A DNA stretch of 64,000 nucleotides from an uncultured Bacteroidota bacterium (GCA_903824785.1 CAIJYD010000052.1:1-64000), one strand, 5' to 3'. Positions 17,665 through 27,082 are shown, counted from the first letter of the stretch. Made by a program: numbers and translations. Notes: generated by a model from the letters alone, not told the origin.

Positions 17665-18726
17665 ATGAAACAGGAAGGTAAAAGGGCCATTTGGAGTGAA
17701 TACCAGAAAGAGATTGCTGATGACAAATTCTTTTATGTAAGAAGTTGTATCCGGCAGAATTTCTTCCCCGGATCTGAAGTTGCTTTTCTCAGGATAATGA
17801 GGGATGTTCTGAAAAAAGATGTATATGAACATCCATGTCATACAACCTGCTCCGGAATAGGATATCACGGGGATGTTGTTCCCGTAGAGACAGCAATGAC
17901 AGTGGTTGCCAGGCAGTTTGCCCTGATGACAGAAGCCGGATATACCAATTATGTCCCATCATGTATAACCTCTTTCGGGCTCTATACAGAAATTCTTGAT
18001 ACCTGGCACCATTTTCCGGAGGTTGAGGAAAAGGTAAGAAAGCAACTGAAAAAAGCAACCGGCAGGGAGTTCCGGATTCCTGAAAACCTTGCCCATGCAA
18101 GTGATGTAATCTATAAGTTCAGAAAAGAGATTTTTGCTCAGGCAAAATATAAACTCATAAACAAAGAGACAGGCGAACCACTGAAGGTTGTCGACCACAT
18201 CGGATGCCATTATGCCAAGATGTTTCCTTCCAAAGGTGTTGGTGGTGCCGAATATCCTTACGTGCTCAGCGGTATGGTTGAAGAGTGGGGAGGAGAGACT
18301 ATCGATTATCCTGAACGTCGCCATTGTTGCGGGTTCGGATTCAGACAATATCTTGTTCAGGCCAACAGAGGCTTTTCTGTAGCTTGCTCAAAGGAGAAAT
18401 TTGAATCAATGAAACCGTTTAAACCTGATATGATCATTACTAACTGCCCCGGTTGTCCTATGTTCCTCGACAGGTGGCAATATGTGATTAATGAAATGGA
18501 AGGGAAAAGATACGGTAAGAACGGTGAGGGAATACCCGTATTTACCTATGAAGAGGTTGCCGGGCTTGTTCTTGGATTTGATCCCTGGGACCTGGGTCTT
18601 CAGATGCATCAGACCGATTGTGAGCCTGTTCTGAAAAAAATGGGTATAGAATATTCACCTGAGGATAAATATAATACCAAAATATGTGCTTCGGTTTCTG
18701 AAAACCATAATCTTATAAATGTCTGA
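17665..18726 (+). CDS. Heterodisulfide reductase subunit B-like protein (sHdrB1-like)
   Basis: HdrB-type proteins carry CCG (cysteine-rich) domains that hold noncubane iron-sulfur clusters and act on disulfides. In this 353-residue protein the C-terminal CCG motif is complete: HIGCHYAKMF, then RRHCCGFGFRQ, then TNCPGCPMF. The N-terminal half has no CC pair; its cysteines lie instead in RSCIRQNFF, HPCHTTCSGIGYHG and VPSCITSFG, so the first cluster site is altered. Such asymmetry between the two halves fits HdrB1 of sHdr-like systems better than methanogen HdrB, but I could not align it here. It lies 6 bp before the HdrA-like gene. Confidence 0.85.
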   Translation: MKQEGKRAIWSEYQKEIADDKFFYVRSCIRQNFFPGSEVAFLRIMRDVLKKDVYEHPCHTTCSGIGYHGDVVPVETAMTVVARQFALMTEAGYTNYVPSCITSFGLYTEILDTWHHFPEVEEKVRKQLKKATGREFRIPENLAHASDVIYKFRKEIFAQAKYKLINKETGEPLKVVDHIGCHYAKMFPSKGVGGAEYPYVLSGMVEEWGGETIDYPERRHCCGFGFRQYLVQANRGFSVACSKEKFESMKPFKPDMIITNCPGCPMFLDRWQYVINEMEGKRYGKNGEGIPVFTYEEVAGLVLGFDPWDLGLQMHQTDCEPVLKKMGIEYSPEDKYNTKICASVSENHNLINV

Positions 18727-18732
18727 TCATAA

Positions 18733-19758
18733 ATGAGTAAGCATGTCATAGTTATAGGAGGAGGTGTTGCAGGGCTCGAAGCTGCTGGTCAGTTGTCAAA
18801 AGCGGGCATTGAAGTTAGTCTTATTGAGAAAGATAGCTTAACCGGGGGGCATCTGAATAACTGGTATAAACTTTTTCCCGACAGGCGCCACAGTTCAGAA
18901 GTGAAGGCGTACCTCGATGGTATTTCTCTGAATGACAGAATCAGGTTACTTACCGGTACAACTGTTGAGAAATTTCACAGAAACAAAAGCCATTTCTCTA
19001 TTATTACAGATAAAGGTAAGGAGCTTTCAGCTGATGCAGTTGTTGTAGCCACAGGATTTGATCTCTTCAAAAGCGAAAAGAAAGAGGAGTATGGCTATGG
19101 TATTTATGATAATGTAATCTCTTCGTCCGATCTTGAAGTGATGTTCAGGAGCGGGAAGATAGTTTTGCAGAATGGAACTGTTCCAAAGACAATCGGAATA
19201 GTTCATTGTGTCGGATCGCGCGATGAAAAGGCAGGGAATCTTTATTGTTCCAAGCTCTGTTGTGTTACTGCAGTTAAGCAAGCCATTGAGTTAAGGGAGC
19301 ACCTTCCTGCCTCGAAGGTGTTTTGTTTCTATATGGACATGAGAATGGGTGGTGCTTTTTATGAAGAACTTTACAGGGAAGCACAGGAGGAGTGGGCAGT
19401 AAACTTCATTAGAGGTAAGGTGTCTGAAGCCAGCGAAACTATTGATAATAAGCTTGTAATAAAAGTTGAAGATACTCTTGCAGGGAGACCACTTAAAATG
19501 GAACTCGATTTACTTGTTCTAATGGCCGGAATGGAGATGTCGGAAGGCGGTAAAAAAATAGCTACATTAAGTGGCCTTACTACCGGACAAAACAGATTTT
19601 TTTCGGCTGCCGATCCTCATTATGGCAGTAACAGAAGCAATATTAACGGTGTTTTTTATGCAGGCACCTGTACCGCCCCTATGAATATTACAGAAACAAT
19701 ATCACATGCAAGGGCTGCTGTTTCCGATGTAATGGACTACCTGAAAGAAAGCAACTGA
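18733..19758 (+). CDS. Heterodisulfide reductase subunit A-like flavoprotein, short form (sHdrA-like)
   Basis: This FAD-dependent subunit has 341 residues. The dinucleotide fold is at VIVIGGGVAGLEAAGQL (5-21), and a second part, VVVATGFD, lies near residue 103. A 4Fe-4S cluster site typical of HdrA is seen as Cys159 (HCVGSRD) with Cys172, Cys176 and Cys177 (YCSKLCC). Methanogen HdrA is about twice this length, with extra ferredoxin domains; the short form is the size found in sHdr and close to QmoA. The C-terminal GTCTAPMNITETISHARAA helps close the FAD site. It is surrounded by HdrC- and HdrB-like genes at 4-6 bp spacing, so the products surely form one complex. Confidence 0.9.
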   Translation: MSKHVIVIGGGVAGLEAAGQLSKAGIEVSLIEKDSLTGGHLNNWYKLFPDRRHSSEVKAYLDGISLNDRIRLLTGTTVEKFHRNKSHFSIITDKGKELSADAVVVATGFDLFKSEKKEEYGYGIYDNVISSSDLEVMFRSGKIVLQNGTVPKTIGIVHCVGSRDEKAGNLYCSKLCCVTAVKQAIELREHLPASKVFCFYMDMRMGGAFYEELYREAQEEWAVNFIRGKVSEASETIDNKLVIKVEDTLAGRPLKMELDLLVLMAGMEMSEGGKKIATLSGLTTGQNRFFSAADPHYGSNRSNINGVFYAGTCTAPMNITETISHARAAVSDVMDYLKESN

Positions 19759-19762
19759 TAAA

Positions 19763-20107
19763 ATGGAAAAATTCGGATTCTCCATATCAAAAGGACGGCA
19801 GATCGACTATGAAGCGAACGACAGGAGGGTTGCTGATTTTATTTATGAACGGGAGCCAAGTTTCAGATTATGTATTGAATGCGGCGGATGTTCTGCAACC
19901 TGCACTACAGGTAATCTTACAAAGTTCAGCCTGCGGGAGATTCATATTCTTATTAAACGTGGTGAAAATGATAAGGTAAGGGAGGATATAAAAAAGTGTA
20001 TGCTTTGCGGCAAATGTACTCTGGTTTGTCCGCGGGGTGTAAATACAAGGAATATTGTGATGCTTGCAAAACAGGCTTTCATAAAATCAGATGAATATGC
20101 AGTTTGA
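19763..20107 (+). CDS. Small HdrC-like 4Fe-4S protein (second HdrC)
   Basis: This compact 114-residue ferredoxin-like protein has two 4Fe-4S motifs: Cys37, 40, 43 and 47 in CIECGGCSATC, and Cys79, 82, 85 and 89 in CMLCGKCTLVCP. It is half the length of the first HdrC in the operon and lacks the C-terminal extension. Two different HdrC proteins in one operon is also the arrangement of sHdr clusters (C1 and C2). Its last 17 bases overlap the start of the following membrane protein in another frame, which indicates translational coupling and a likely partnership with that protein. Confidence 0.9.
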   Translation: MEKFGFSISKGRQIDYEANDRRVADFIYEREPSFRLCIECGGCSATCTTGNLTKFSLREIHILIKRGENDKVREDIKKCMLCGKCTLVCPRGVNTRNIVMLAKQAFIKSDEYAV

Positions 20108-21995
20108 TCCGTTTGTAATACCATTTAACATTGGCTTATACTTCATATTGATTTATGTTGTGGTAAGAAGTATTATCTGGTTCCGCGACTTGTCTCGTCC
20201 CGATAAACTCAGGCTTCAACGTGGTTTTTTTGGTATTGCTTTCGTACAGAGCCTGAAAGAAATATTCCTTGAGAGCCTGATACACAGGAAAATACTAAAG
20301 ACAAACCTGCGGCTGGGCTATATGCATATGAGCCTTGCCTTTGGCTGGTTCCTTCTTATTCTGTTTGGAACCATTGAAGCTGATATTTTCGGTGCTAAGC
20401 ATCTGAATGCTCCCTACAAAGCAATCTTTTTCAGGTTTTTTAATCCGGAACATGGAAGGATAGGATTTGAAGCAGCCTATGGGTTTCTGATGGATCTTAT
20501 ACTTGCCTTTGTTCTCTCCGGTTTGTTTCTGGCTGTATCAAAGCGATTATGGTCAGGTGTTGTTGGAATGAAAAAAACAACCAGACTTAAAACAACTGAC
20601 AAAATTGCTCTTACTTCATTATGGCTGATTTTTCCGAGCCGTCTGCTTGCCGAGAGTTTTACATGCGGTGCATATAACTCAGGTAGTTTTCTTACAGGTT
20701 CTCTGGGCTCGTGGCTTGCATCATTTCTGCCTGCCCAACAGCTGGCCTATCCGTTCTGGTGTCTTTATTCCCTTTCACTGGGTACATTTTTTGTCCTTCT
20801 TCCTGTTACAAGGTATATGCATATTCCAACTGAACTGTTTCTGATTTTTATGCGAAACTCAGGGATCAGGACAGGCGATAAAACCGGCAGTTTCTCAGAG
20901 GTGGAAACTTATTCATGCTCCTCTTGCGGCATTTGTATTGATGCCTGTCAACTTAATTTTTCTGCCGGGATTACAAATATTCAGTCAGCATACCTGATGA
21001 AAGCTATTCGCAATAACGACGACGTATCCGAAATTGCCCATAACTGTCTTCTGTGTGGCAGGTGCGATCAGAAATGTCCGGTAGGAATTGAATTATCACC
21101 TATAAGAATGATTCAGAGGAGATTAGATGAACCTGGCAATGATTTCAAAAATATATATAAAGGTTATTTTCGCACTCGTCAGACTACTCTGCAGGAAAAA
21201 CCGATAACTTCTGTGAACTATGATTTTCTGCCCGGGACTAATCCGGAAAAAGCTGATGTTCTGTTTTTTGCAGGATGTATGACTCATCTCACCCCGGCGA
21301 TAAAAAACTCAATGGTAAAAATACTGGATGCATCAGGAGTGAATTATAGTTTTATTGATGAACAGGGAGGTGTCTGTTGTGGCCGTCCGCTAATGCTTGC
21401 CGGACAGGATAAAGAGGCCAGGGAGCTTATTAATTATAATTCGCAGATGATCTGGAAATCAGGTGCCCATACCCTTGTTACTTCGTGCCCCATTTGCTAT
21501 AAAGTATTCAAAGAAAGCTATTACCTTGATGTTGAGGTGCTTCATCACACTGAATTCATAAAAAAACTTGTTGATGAAGGCACATTGAAGTTGAATTTCC
21601 TGCGAAAAAGAGTTGTTTATCATGCTCCGTGCGAGCTTGGAAGAGGCTCAGGTGTTTATGACGCTCCAAAAGAGCTCCTGAAGCACGTTTCGAGGCTCGA
21701 AAAAAATAAATTCGAAGATGAAAATTCGCTCTGTTGCGGAGGGAGTCTGGCAAATATGAAAATCAGTTCTCAGAAAAGAAACAAAATTGCACAGGATGCT
21801 GCAGCTGAGCTGACAAAAGATTATCCCGATATTCTTGCAACTGCATGTCCTCTTTGTAAGAAAACATTCTCTTCGGCAACTGATGCCCATGTTGCAGATA
21901 TTTCAGAGATTGTTGCAGAGGCTTTAATTGAACCCGGAATAAAAAAAAATATCATTAAGCAGAACAGCACCATAAAAGAGCTGGTAAAAATCTGA
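20091..21995 (+). CDS. Membrane haem-FeS-CCG fusion protein (HdrE/HdrC/HdrB-like, EMO/DsrMK-like)
   Basis: This 634-residue protein joins three modules. Residues 1-255 form a membrane domain with about five to six helices and candidate haem b ligands His79 (GYMHMSLAF) and His244 (RYMHIPTE). Residues 276-329 hold two 4Fe-4S sites (Cys276, 279, 282, 286 and Cys319, 322, 325, 329). Residues 390-600 hold two complete CCG motifs (Cys396, Cys429-430, Cys466, Cys469; Cys514, Cys548-549, Cys586, Cys589). The layout resembles membrane quinone oxidoreductases that take electrons from ETF (EMO-type) and a DsrM-DsrK fusion. In this operon it is the natural link between the soluble Hdr-like complex and menaquinone. 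An alternative start is the ATG at 20097. Confidence 0.88.
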   Translation: MNMQFDPFVIPFNIGLYFILIYVVVRSIIWFRDLSRPDKLRLQRGFFGIAFVQSLKEIFLESLIHRKILKTNLRLGYMHMSLAFGWFLLILFGTIEADIFGAKHLNAPYKAIFFRFFNPEHGRIGFEAAYGFLMDLILAFVLSGLFLAVSKRLWSGVVGMKKTTRLKTTDKIALTSLWLIFPSRLLAESFTCGAYNSGSFLTGSLGSWLASFLPAQQLAYPFWCLYSLSLGTFFVLLPVTRYMHIPTELFLIFMRNSGIRTGDKTGSFSEVETYSCSSCGICIDACQLNFSAGITNIQSAYLMKAIRNNDDVSEIAHNCLLCGRCDQKCPVGIELSPIRMIQRRLDEPGNDFKNIYKGYFRTRQTTLQEKPITSVNYDFLPGTNPEKADVLFFAGCMTHLTPAIKNSMVKILDASGVNYSFIDEQGGVCCGRPLMLAGQDKEARELINYNSQMIWKSGAHTLVTSCPICYKVFKESYYLDVEVLHHTEFIKKLVDEGTLKLNFLRKRVVYHAPCELGRGSGVYDAPKELLKHVSRLEKNKFEDENSLCCGGSLANMKISSQKRNKIAQDAAAELTKDYPDILATACPLCKKTFSSATDAHVADISEIVAEALIEPGIKKNIIKQNSTIKELVKI

Positions 21996-22177
21996 TTCAG
22001 GCTATATTACTGACATTCTATTCAAATCTTCAAAGGACACTCATTGATTTTGTCATTCCGAACGAATCCGTCAAAAAGCGGAGAAGTGAGGAACCGAGTC
22101 CCTGTTTTTGCTTTATCAATTCTCCATTCGCAGTAGGCGAAATGGTTTTGTAGAAGATGAATCCACAATAGTATATT

Positions 22178-22297
22178 TACCTCGTAGAGGTTTCACATGT
22201 AAATAATCTATAGTCATTCTTACTAAAAATGAGATAGAATTTGACCAACAATATCTATTTTATTTCTGGAATGATTGCCTATAACCTCTACGAGGTA
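22178..22297. repeat. 15-bp inverted repeat in a long spacer
   Basis: TACCTCGTAGAGGTT (22178-22192) and its exact reverse complement (22283-22297) bracket a 90-bp AT-rich stretch. Each arm is itself nearly palindromic. No transposase or gene lies between them. It may be a short non-autonomous mobile element or a REP-like repeat. Confidence 0.5.
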
Positions 22298-22390
22298 TAT
22301 TGCCGGATGTATTCTTGTTTCTACAATACCTAAAGCCCTACTGGCTAACAACTCTTTTTCCTTTATTTACTGTGAGTAATTTGCTCTAAA

Positions 22391-22439
22391 CCTCCCGATA
22401 GCTCCCGATAGCTCCCGATAGCTCCCGATAGCTATCGGG
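22391..22439. repeat. 10-bp tandem repeat ending in a palindrome
   Basis: The unit GCTCCCGATA is repeated about four times and runs into the perfect 16-bp palindrome at 22424-22439, then GACGGGAT. A second copy of the element lies at 56307-56350. The whole spacer 21996-22732 contains no gene that I can support; it is made of repeat-like and AT-rich sequence. Confidence 0.7.
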
Positions 22440-22732
22440 ACGGGATGAGCTATTCGCTTTTTACATTATTGTTGATTTACAATCTGCCTTCTGAATTTTA
22501 ATCATTCCTTTGAACCCTTTAATTAAAAAATGAAATATTCTACGGCACTAATTGTTAGTAGTCGGAAAATGCAAAATGCAAAATGTAAAATGACACCTTG
22601 TTAATTTTCATTTCCGAATTCTCTTTTATTTCTGAAATATTTAAAGTTAATTTGCGCTTATCCAAAAATCATATACTGAAACGGGTTTTGACGCGTTATA
22701 ATTGAGACAATTTTAAAGATATTTTCCAGAAA

Positions 22733-23284
22733 ATGAAAAAATATATTCCAGCATTATTGGTAATAATTGGATTAGTCTTATTCACTTCCTGTAAAAATGA
22801 GGTAAGGACCGATTCAGGTAATACCTCCGATACTGATAACAAAATTTTGCAGCAGGAAGACGGTACTATCTCATTAAAACTTGAAAAGGCGGAATGTTAC
22901 CACGATATGGATAATCCAAAAAGTAACACTGCCGAATGGAGTATATTGGTTTCTAAATCAGGGCGTTTTGATGTATGGTTGTCAAGTGCAACTACCGATA
23001 CAACCAATCTTAAATATGAGAATTCGGTTATGTTGAGTTTTCTTGAAAACAGACTTGAAAAGCGTCCATTATGCGATAAAGTATTTCAAAACTCTACCGA
23101 TGTTACCTTTCCTTATTTCAGGGCAGATTCTTTTATGGGATCCCTCTACATACAGGATACCGGACTATATAACATACAGATAATCAGTGAGAAAATTGTT
23201 CCGACTAATTACAGGGGTAATGATACTGCAACCTTTAATAGTTCGAAATTATTATCAGTTTTTTTAACTCCTGCCATTCACTGA
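22733..23284 (+). CDS. Lipoprotein of unknown function
   Basis: This 183-residue protein has a lipoprotein signal peptide: basic start, hydrophobic core and lipobox LFTSC, so Cys20 is the likely lipidated residue. The mature protein shows alternating strands with segments such as WSILVSKSGRFDVWLSSATT and LYIQDTGLYNIQIIS. These resemble the small beta-sandwich modules attached to glycoside hydrolases and sulfatases, but no such enzyme is linked here and I do not assign a family. The gene is convergent with purL and their ends overlap by 21 bp. A weak -7-like box (TTAATTTG) is at 22647-22654. Confidence 0.75.
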   Translation: MKKYIPALLVIIGLVLFTSCKNEVRTDSGNTSDTDNKILQQEDGTISLKLEKAECYHDMDNPKSNTAEWSILVSKSGRFDVWLSSATTDTTNLKYENSVMLSFLENRLEKRPLCDKVFQNSTDVTFPYFRADSFMGSLYIQDTGLYNIQIISEKIVPTNYRGNDTATFNSSKLLSVFLTPAIH

Positions 23285-26200
23285 TTTTTCAATCCATACC
23301 TTCGCATTTACAAATGCCTTTATCCAGGGTGTGACTTCATCATTTCTTTTCTCACTGGGATAGAATCCGCACTGCCATGGAAAAAATGCCCGCTCCAGGT
23401 GAGGCATCATAACCAGATGACGGCCATCTGCAGAACTCAATCCGGCAATATCACTGTCTGATCCGTTTGGATTGGCCGGATAGGTATGCCTGCTGAATTT
23501 TAATGCTACCTGATAATTGCTTTCAGCTGAAGGCAAAATGAATTTTCCCTCGCCATGAGCCACCCAGATCCCAAGTTCCATACCCGACATGTCTCCAAGC
23601 ATCACCGAATTATTATCAGGGATCTTAACCCCAAGGAAACCCGATTCAAATTTATGCGAATCATTTTGAATAAGCCGGGGTTTATCTTTACGATCAGGGT
23701 AAATAAGCCCGAGCTCAACCATAAGCTGACAACCGTTGCATACGCCAAGCGATAATGTATCGGACCTTTTGTAAAACTTCGCCAGGGCGATACGTGCTTT
23801 TTCATTATATCTGAAAGCCCCGGCCCACCCTTTAGCGGAACCGAGAACATCGGAATTTGAAAATCCACCTACAAAAACTATCATGTTAACCTCTTCAAGT
23901 GATTCTCTTCCGGCGATGAGATCTGTCATGTGAACATCTTTAACGTCAAAGCCGGCAAGGTAAAGAGCATAAGCCATTTCCCTGTCGCCGTTGACCCCCT
24001 TTTCCCTTATGATTGCAGCCCTGATACCGCTCTTTTTTCTTCTTTCGGGCGATATTCCCAGCGATTTAAATGTTCCCGGGAAATCCCCGGTGGAAATATT
24101 CAGTTCATGTTTTTTATAGTTCTCGAACCTTTCCAGAGCGAGCTGAGGTCCGCATTGCCGGCGATCGAGAAGATACGAGGTGAGAAACCATTTATCACGG
24201 AGCCGGTCAATGTCAAATGTAAATGCATTTTCATTGTTTTTAACAAAAAGCATTCTGTCATAAACAGGATGACCGATAGAGAAATATGAGATTCCGTTTT
24301 CAAGCAGGAGTTCAGCCACCTCGTCCTCATCCTTAACCTGTATAATAATTCCCGGGTTCTGGCTGAAGAGTAATTTAACAGTATCCGCTTCATTCAATCC
24401 TGACAGGTTAACAGCTATTCCACCGGATGTGTTGGAGAAGCACATTTCGAGCAGTGTAGTGACCATTCCGCCTGCTGAAATATCGTGTCCGGACAGAATC
24501 TTGTTTTTAAGTATCAGATATTGAATAGCATCAAAAACTTCTTTAAAATATTCAGGGTCCTTTACTGTAGGCACATCATCGCCAACCCTGTTAAGAATCT
24601 GAGCGAAGCTGCTGCCACCCGTTTTAAAGTCATCGCGGCTCATATCGATATAAATGAGACTCGTATATGGCTCATTTACAATTACTGGTTCAACTATTTT
24701 TCTTATGTCACTTATCTCTCCTGAAGCTGAAATGATAACAGTACCCGGGGAAAAAACTACCTGATCGCTGTATTTCTGAGTCATTGAGAGGCTGTCTTTT
24801 CCTGTTGGGATATTTATGCCAAGTGCTGTGGCGAAATCAGCTGCGGCCTTAACTGCCGAATAGAGTCTGGCATCCTCACCCGGGTTACGGCAGGGCCACA
24901 TCCAGTTGGCCGATAGCGAAACACTGCTGAGTTTATCGGCAAGAGGTGCCCAGATTATATTTGTAAGGGCCTCTGCAATTGAGAGAACCGATCCGGCTTC
25001 AGGGTCAGCAAGACCCGCTGCAGGAGCATGCCCGATCGATGTAGCCATCCCTTTTTTGCCTCTGTAATCGAGTGCAAAGGCACCAAGGTTATTCAAAGGC
25101 AGCTGAAGCGGACCGGCACACTGTTGCCTGGCGATACGTCCGGTAACCGACCTGTCTGCTTTGTTTGTAAGCCAGTCTTTACAGGCTACCTCTTCAAGCT
25201 GCAGAACCTGTTCTATATATTCGTCTATCTTACTTATTGTGTATTCAGGTCTTTTATATTTGTCACCAGTTTCAGTGTCATTCATAACTGTCTTTGGCGG
25301 GTCGCCGAACAGCGATGCCAGAGCCATGTCGATAGGTTTTTCTCCGGTTAATGGATTTTCGAGAGTAAACTGCTGATCGCCGGTTACCTCACCAATAATA
25401 TAAAACGGGGCTCTTTCCCTTTCAGCAATTTTTCTTAATGCATCAATATTTATTTTTTTCATTACCAGCCCCATCCGCTCCTGCGATTCATTGCCAATAA
25501 TCTCCCTGGCAGATAGGGTAGGGTCGCCAACCGGTAACTTGCTGATATCAATCTTACCTCCCGTAGCTTCAACTAGTTCAGAGAGACAATTGAGGTGACC
25601 ACCGGCTCCGTGGTCGTGTATTGAAACTACCGGGTTATTCTCCGATTCACTTAATGCCCTTATAGCATTGAATACTCTTTTCTGCATCTCCGGATTAGCC
25701 CTTTGTACTGCATTAAGCTCAATCGAACTGTCGAATTTTCCTGTGTCGACCGATGATACAGCACCACCGCCCATCCCAATCCTGTAATTATCTCCGCCGA
25801 GCAACACAATAAGATCTCCCTTTTCGGGAATGTCTTTCTCACTATCCTTCTTTTTACCAATGCCTATCCCTCCGGCCAGCATAATTACTTTATCATATCC
25901 GAACATTTTGAGGTTCTCAAAATGTTCGAAAGTAAATACGGAACCACAGATAAGAGGCTGCCCGAATTTATTGCCGAAGTCGCTGGCTCCGTTCGATGCT
26001 TTAATGAGAATATCTTCCGGAGTCTGATAGAGCCATGGTCGCTCCTCTGTAGCTTTTTCCCAGGGACGGCTGCCATCCGGCCGGGGATATGATGTCATAT
26101 AAACAGCAGTTCCGGCTATCGGCAATGCCCCTTTTCCGCCTGCAATACGATCTCTTATTTCGCCTCCTGTCCCGGTTGCGGCTCCGTTGAAAGGTTCAAC

Positions 26201-26962
26201 GGTTGTTGGAAAATTATGTGTTTCGGCTTTAAGGGAAAGAACCGATTCATAATCATTTATATGAAAAAAATCAGGTTTGTCCTGTGTGGTGGGAGCAAAC
26301 TGTTCCACTATTGGTCCCTGTACAAAGGCGCAGTTATCCTTATAGGCTGAAACAACCTTATTGGGATTGGCTTTTGTAGTATTTTTTATCATCTGAAAAA
26401 GAGTCAACTCCTTTTCTTCTCCTGAGATATTGAAAATGCCATTGAATATTTTATGGCGGCAATGCTCTGAATTAACCTGTGAAAAACCAAAAACCTCACT
26501 GTCGGTCAGTTTCCGGCCCACCGATAGGCTTAATTCTTCAAGATAGGCTATTTCTTTGTCGTTAAGAGCCAGACCTTCTTTAAGATTATATCCTTTAATA
26601 TCGTCAATAAAAACTACAGGAACCGGTTTTTTTTCAGTTGTGAATATATTCTGACTGAGACCATTATAGAAAGCCTGGAGCATCGGGTCAAATTGAGGAT
26701 TGAGAGAAGAAACTGCATGGAACTCCTCAATCCTTATAATTCCGGTAATACCCATATTCTGGGTTATCTCAACAGCGTTTGTGCTCCATGGAGTTATCAT
26801 CTCTTTTCTGGGGCCGACAAAGCTGCCATCGATATGGCCCGTTGCAAGGTGAGCGGCCTCTCCGAAAAGCCATACCAGTTTTTCAATTTCGCTCTCCGGA
26901 AGCACCTCTTTTGTACCAACTGCAAATATATTTTTGTTGCTGAGCTCAAAAAACAGGATCAT
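23264..26962 (-). CDS. purL: Phosphoribosylformylglycinamidine synthase, single-chain form
   Basis: This enzyme catalyses the fourth step of purine synthesis, converting FGAR plus glutamine and ATP to FGAM. It is the large (1232-residue) form with the PurS-like N-terminus, two AIR-synthase-like halves (SEHCRHKIFNG near 170, and the AETHNFPTTVEPFNGAATGTGG-region substrate loop near 245-268), and a C-terminal class I glutamine amidotransferase with the nucleophile in LGVCNGCQLM. This form occurs in Bacteroidetes and Proteobacteria, in contrast to the split PurLQS of Bacilli. It is transcribed alone. Its 3' end overlaps the convergent lipoprotein gene by 21 bp. Confidence 0.97.
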   Translation of the reverse strand: MILFFELSNKNIFAVGTKEVLPESEIEKLVWLFGEAAHLATGHIDGSFVGPRKEMITPWSTNAVEITQNMGITGIIRIEEFHAVSSLNPQFDPMLQAFYNGLSQNIFTTEKKPVPVVFIDDIKGYNLKEGLALNDKEIAYLEELSLSVGRKLTDSEVFGFSQVNSEHCRHKIFNGIFNISGEEKELTLFQMIKNTTKANPNKVVSAYKDNCAFVQGPIVEQFAPTTQDKPDFFHINDYESVLSLKAETHNFPTTVEPFNGAATGTGGEIRDRIAGGKGALPIAGTAVYMTSYPRPDGSRPWEKATEERPWLYQTPEDILIKASNGASDFGNKFGQPLICGSVFTFEHFENLKMFGYDKVIMLAGGIGIGKKKDSEKDIPEKGDLIVLLGGDNYRIGMGGGAVSSVDTGKFDSSIELNAVQRANPEMQKRVFNAIRALSESENNPVVSIHDHGAGGHLNCLSELVEATGGKIDISKLPVGDPTLSAREIIGNESQERMGLVMKKINIDALRKIAERERAPFYIIGEVTGDQQFTLENPLTGEKPIDMALASLFGDPPKTVMNDTETGDKYKRPEYTISKIDEYIEQVLQLEEVACKDWLTNKADRSVTGRIARQQCAGPLQLPLNNLGAFALDYRGKKGMATSIGHAPAAGLADPEAGSVLSIAEALTNIIWAPLADKLSSVSLSANWMWPCRNPGEDARLYSAVKAAADFATALGINIPTGKDSLSMTQKYSDQVVFSPGTVIISASGEISDIRKIVEPVIVNEPYTSLIYIDMSRDDFKTGGSSFAQILNRVGDDVPTVKDPEYFKEVFDAIQYLILKNKILSGHDISAGGMVTTLLEMCFSNTSGGIAVNLSGLNEADTVKLLFSQNPGIIIQVKDEDEVAELLLENGISYFSIGHPVYDRMLFVKNNENAFTFDIDRLRDKWFLTSYLLDRRQCGPQLALERFENYKKHELNISTGDFPGTFKSLGISPERRKKSGIRAAIIREKGVNGDREMAYALYLAGFDVKDVHMTDLIAGRESLEEVNMIVFVGGFSNSDVLGSAKGWAGAFRYNEKARIALAKFYKRSDTLSLGVCNGCQLMVELGLIYPDRKDKPRLIQNDSHKFESGFLGVKIPDNNSVMLGDMSGMELGIWVAHGEGKFILPSAESNYQVALKFSRHTYPANPNGSDSDIAGLSSADGRHLVMMPHLERAFFPWQCGFYPSEKRNDEVTPWIKAFVNAKVWIEKSVNGRS

Positions 26963-27069
26963 AATATTATGGTTAATATGTTGAAAAATAGTGAATTGAT
27001 ATGCCTGAATGTTCTTAATTCATCCTGATAAAGATAATATTTATTTCAAGGTAATTAATCAGTATTTAA

Positions 27070-27082
27070 AGTGAACTAAAGT
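27070..27082. repeat. Copy of the AGTGARCTAAAGT dispersed motif
   Basis: AGTGAACTAAAGT differs by one base from the core of the 20-nt inverted repeat found at 43810-43829 and 56258-56277. It lies in the spacer between purL and the small gene pair, which is otherwise low-complexity (27083-27160) with no gene. Confidence 0.45.

Noticed and set aside
16943-21995. Methanogen-type CoM-CoB heterodisulfide reductase
   Set aside because: HdrA is half the methanogen length, two HdrC proteins and a haem membrane fusion are present, and the genome is bacterial, so an sHdr- or Qmo-like role is more likely.
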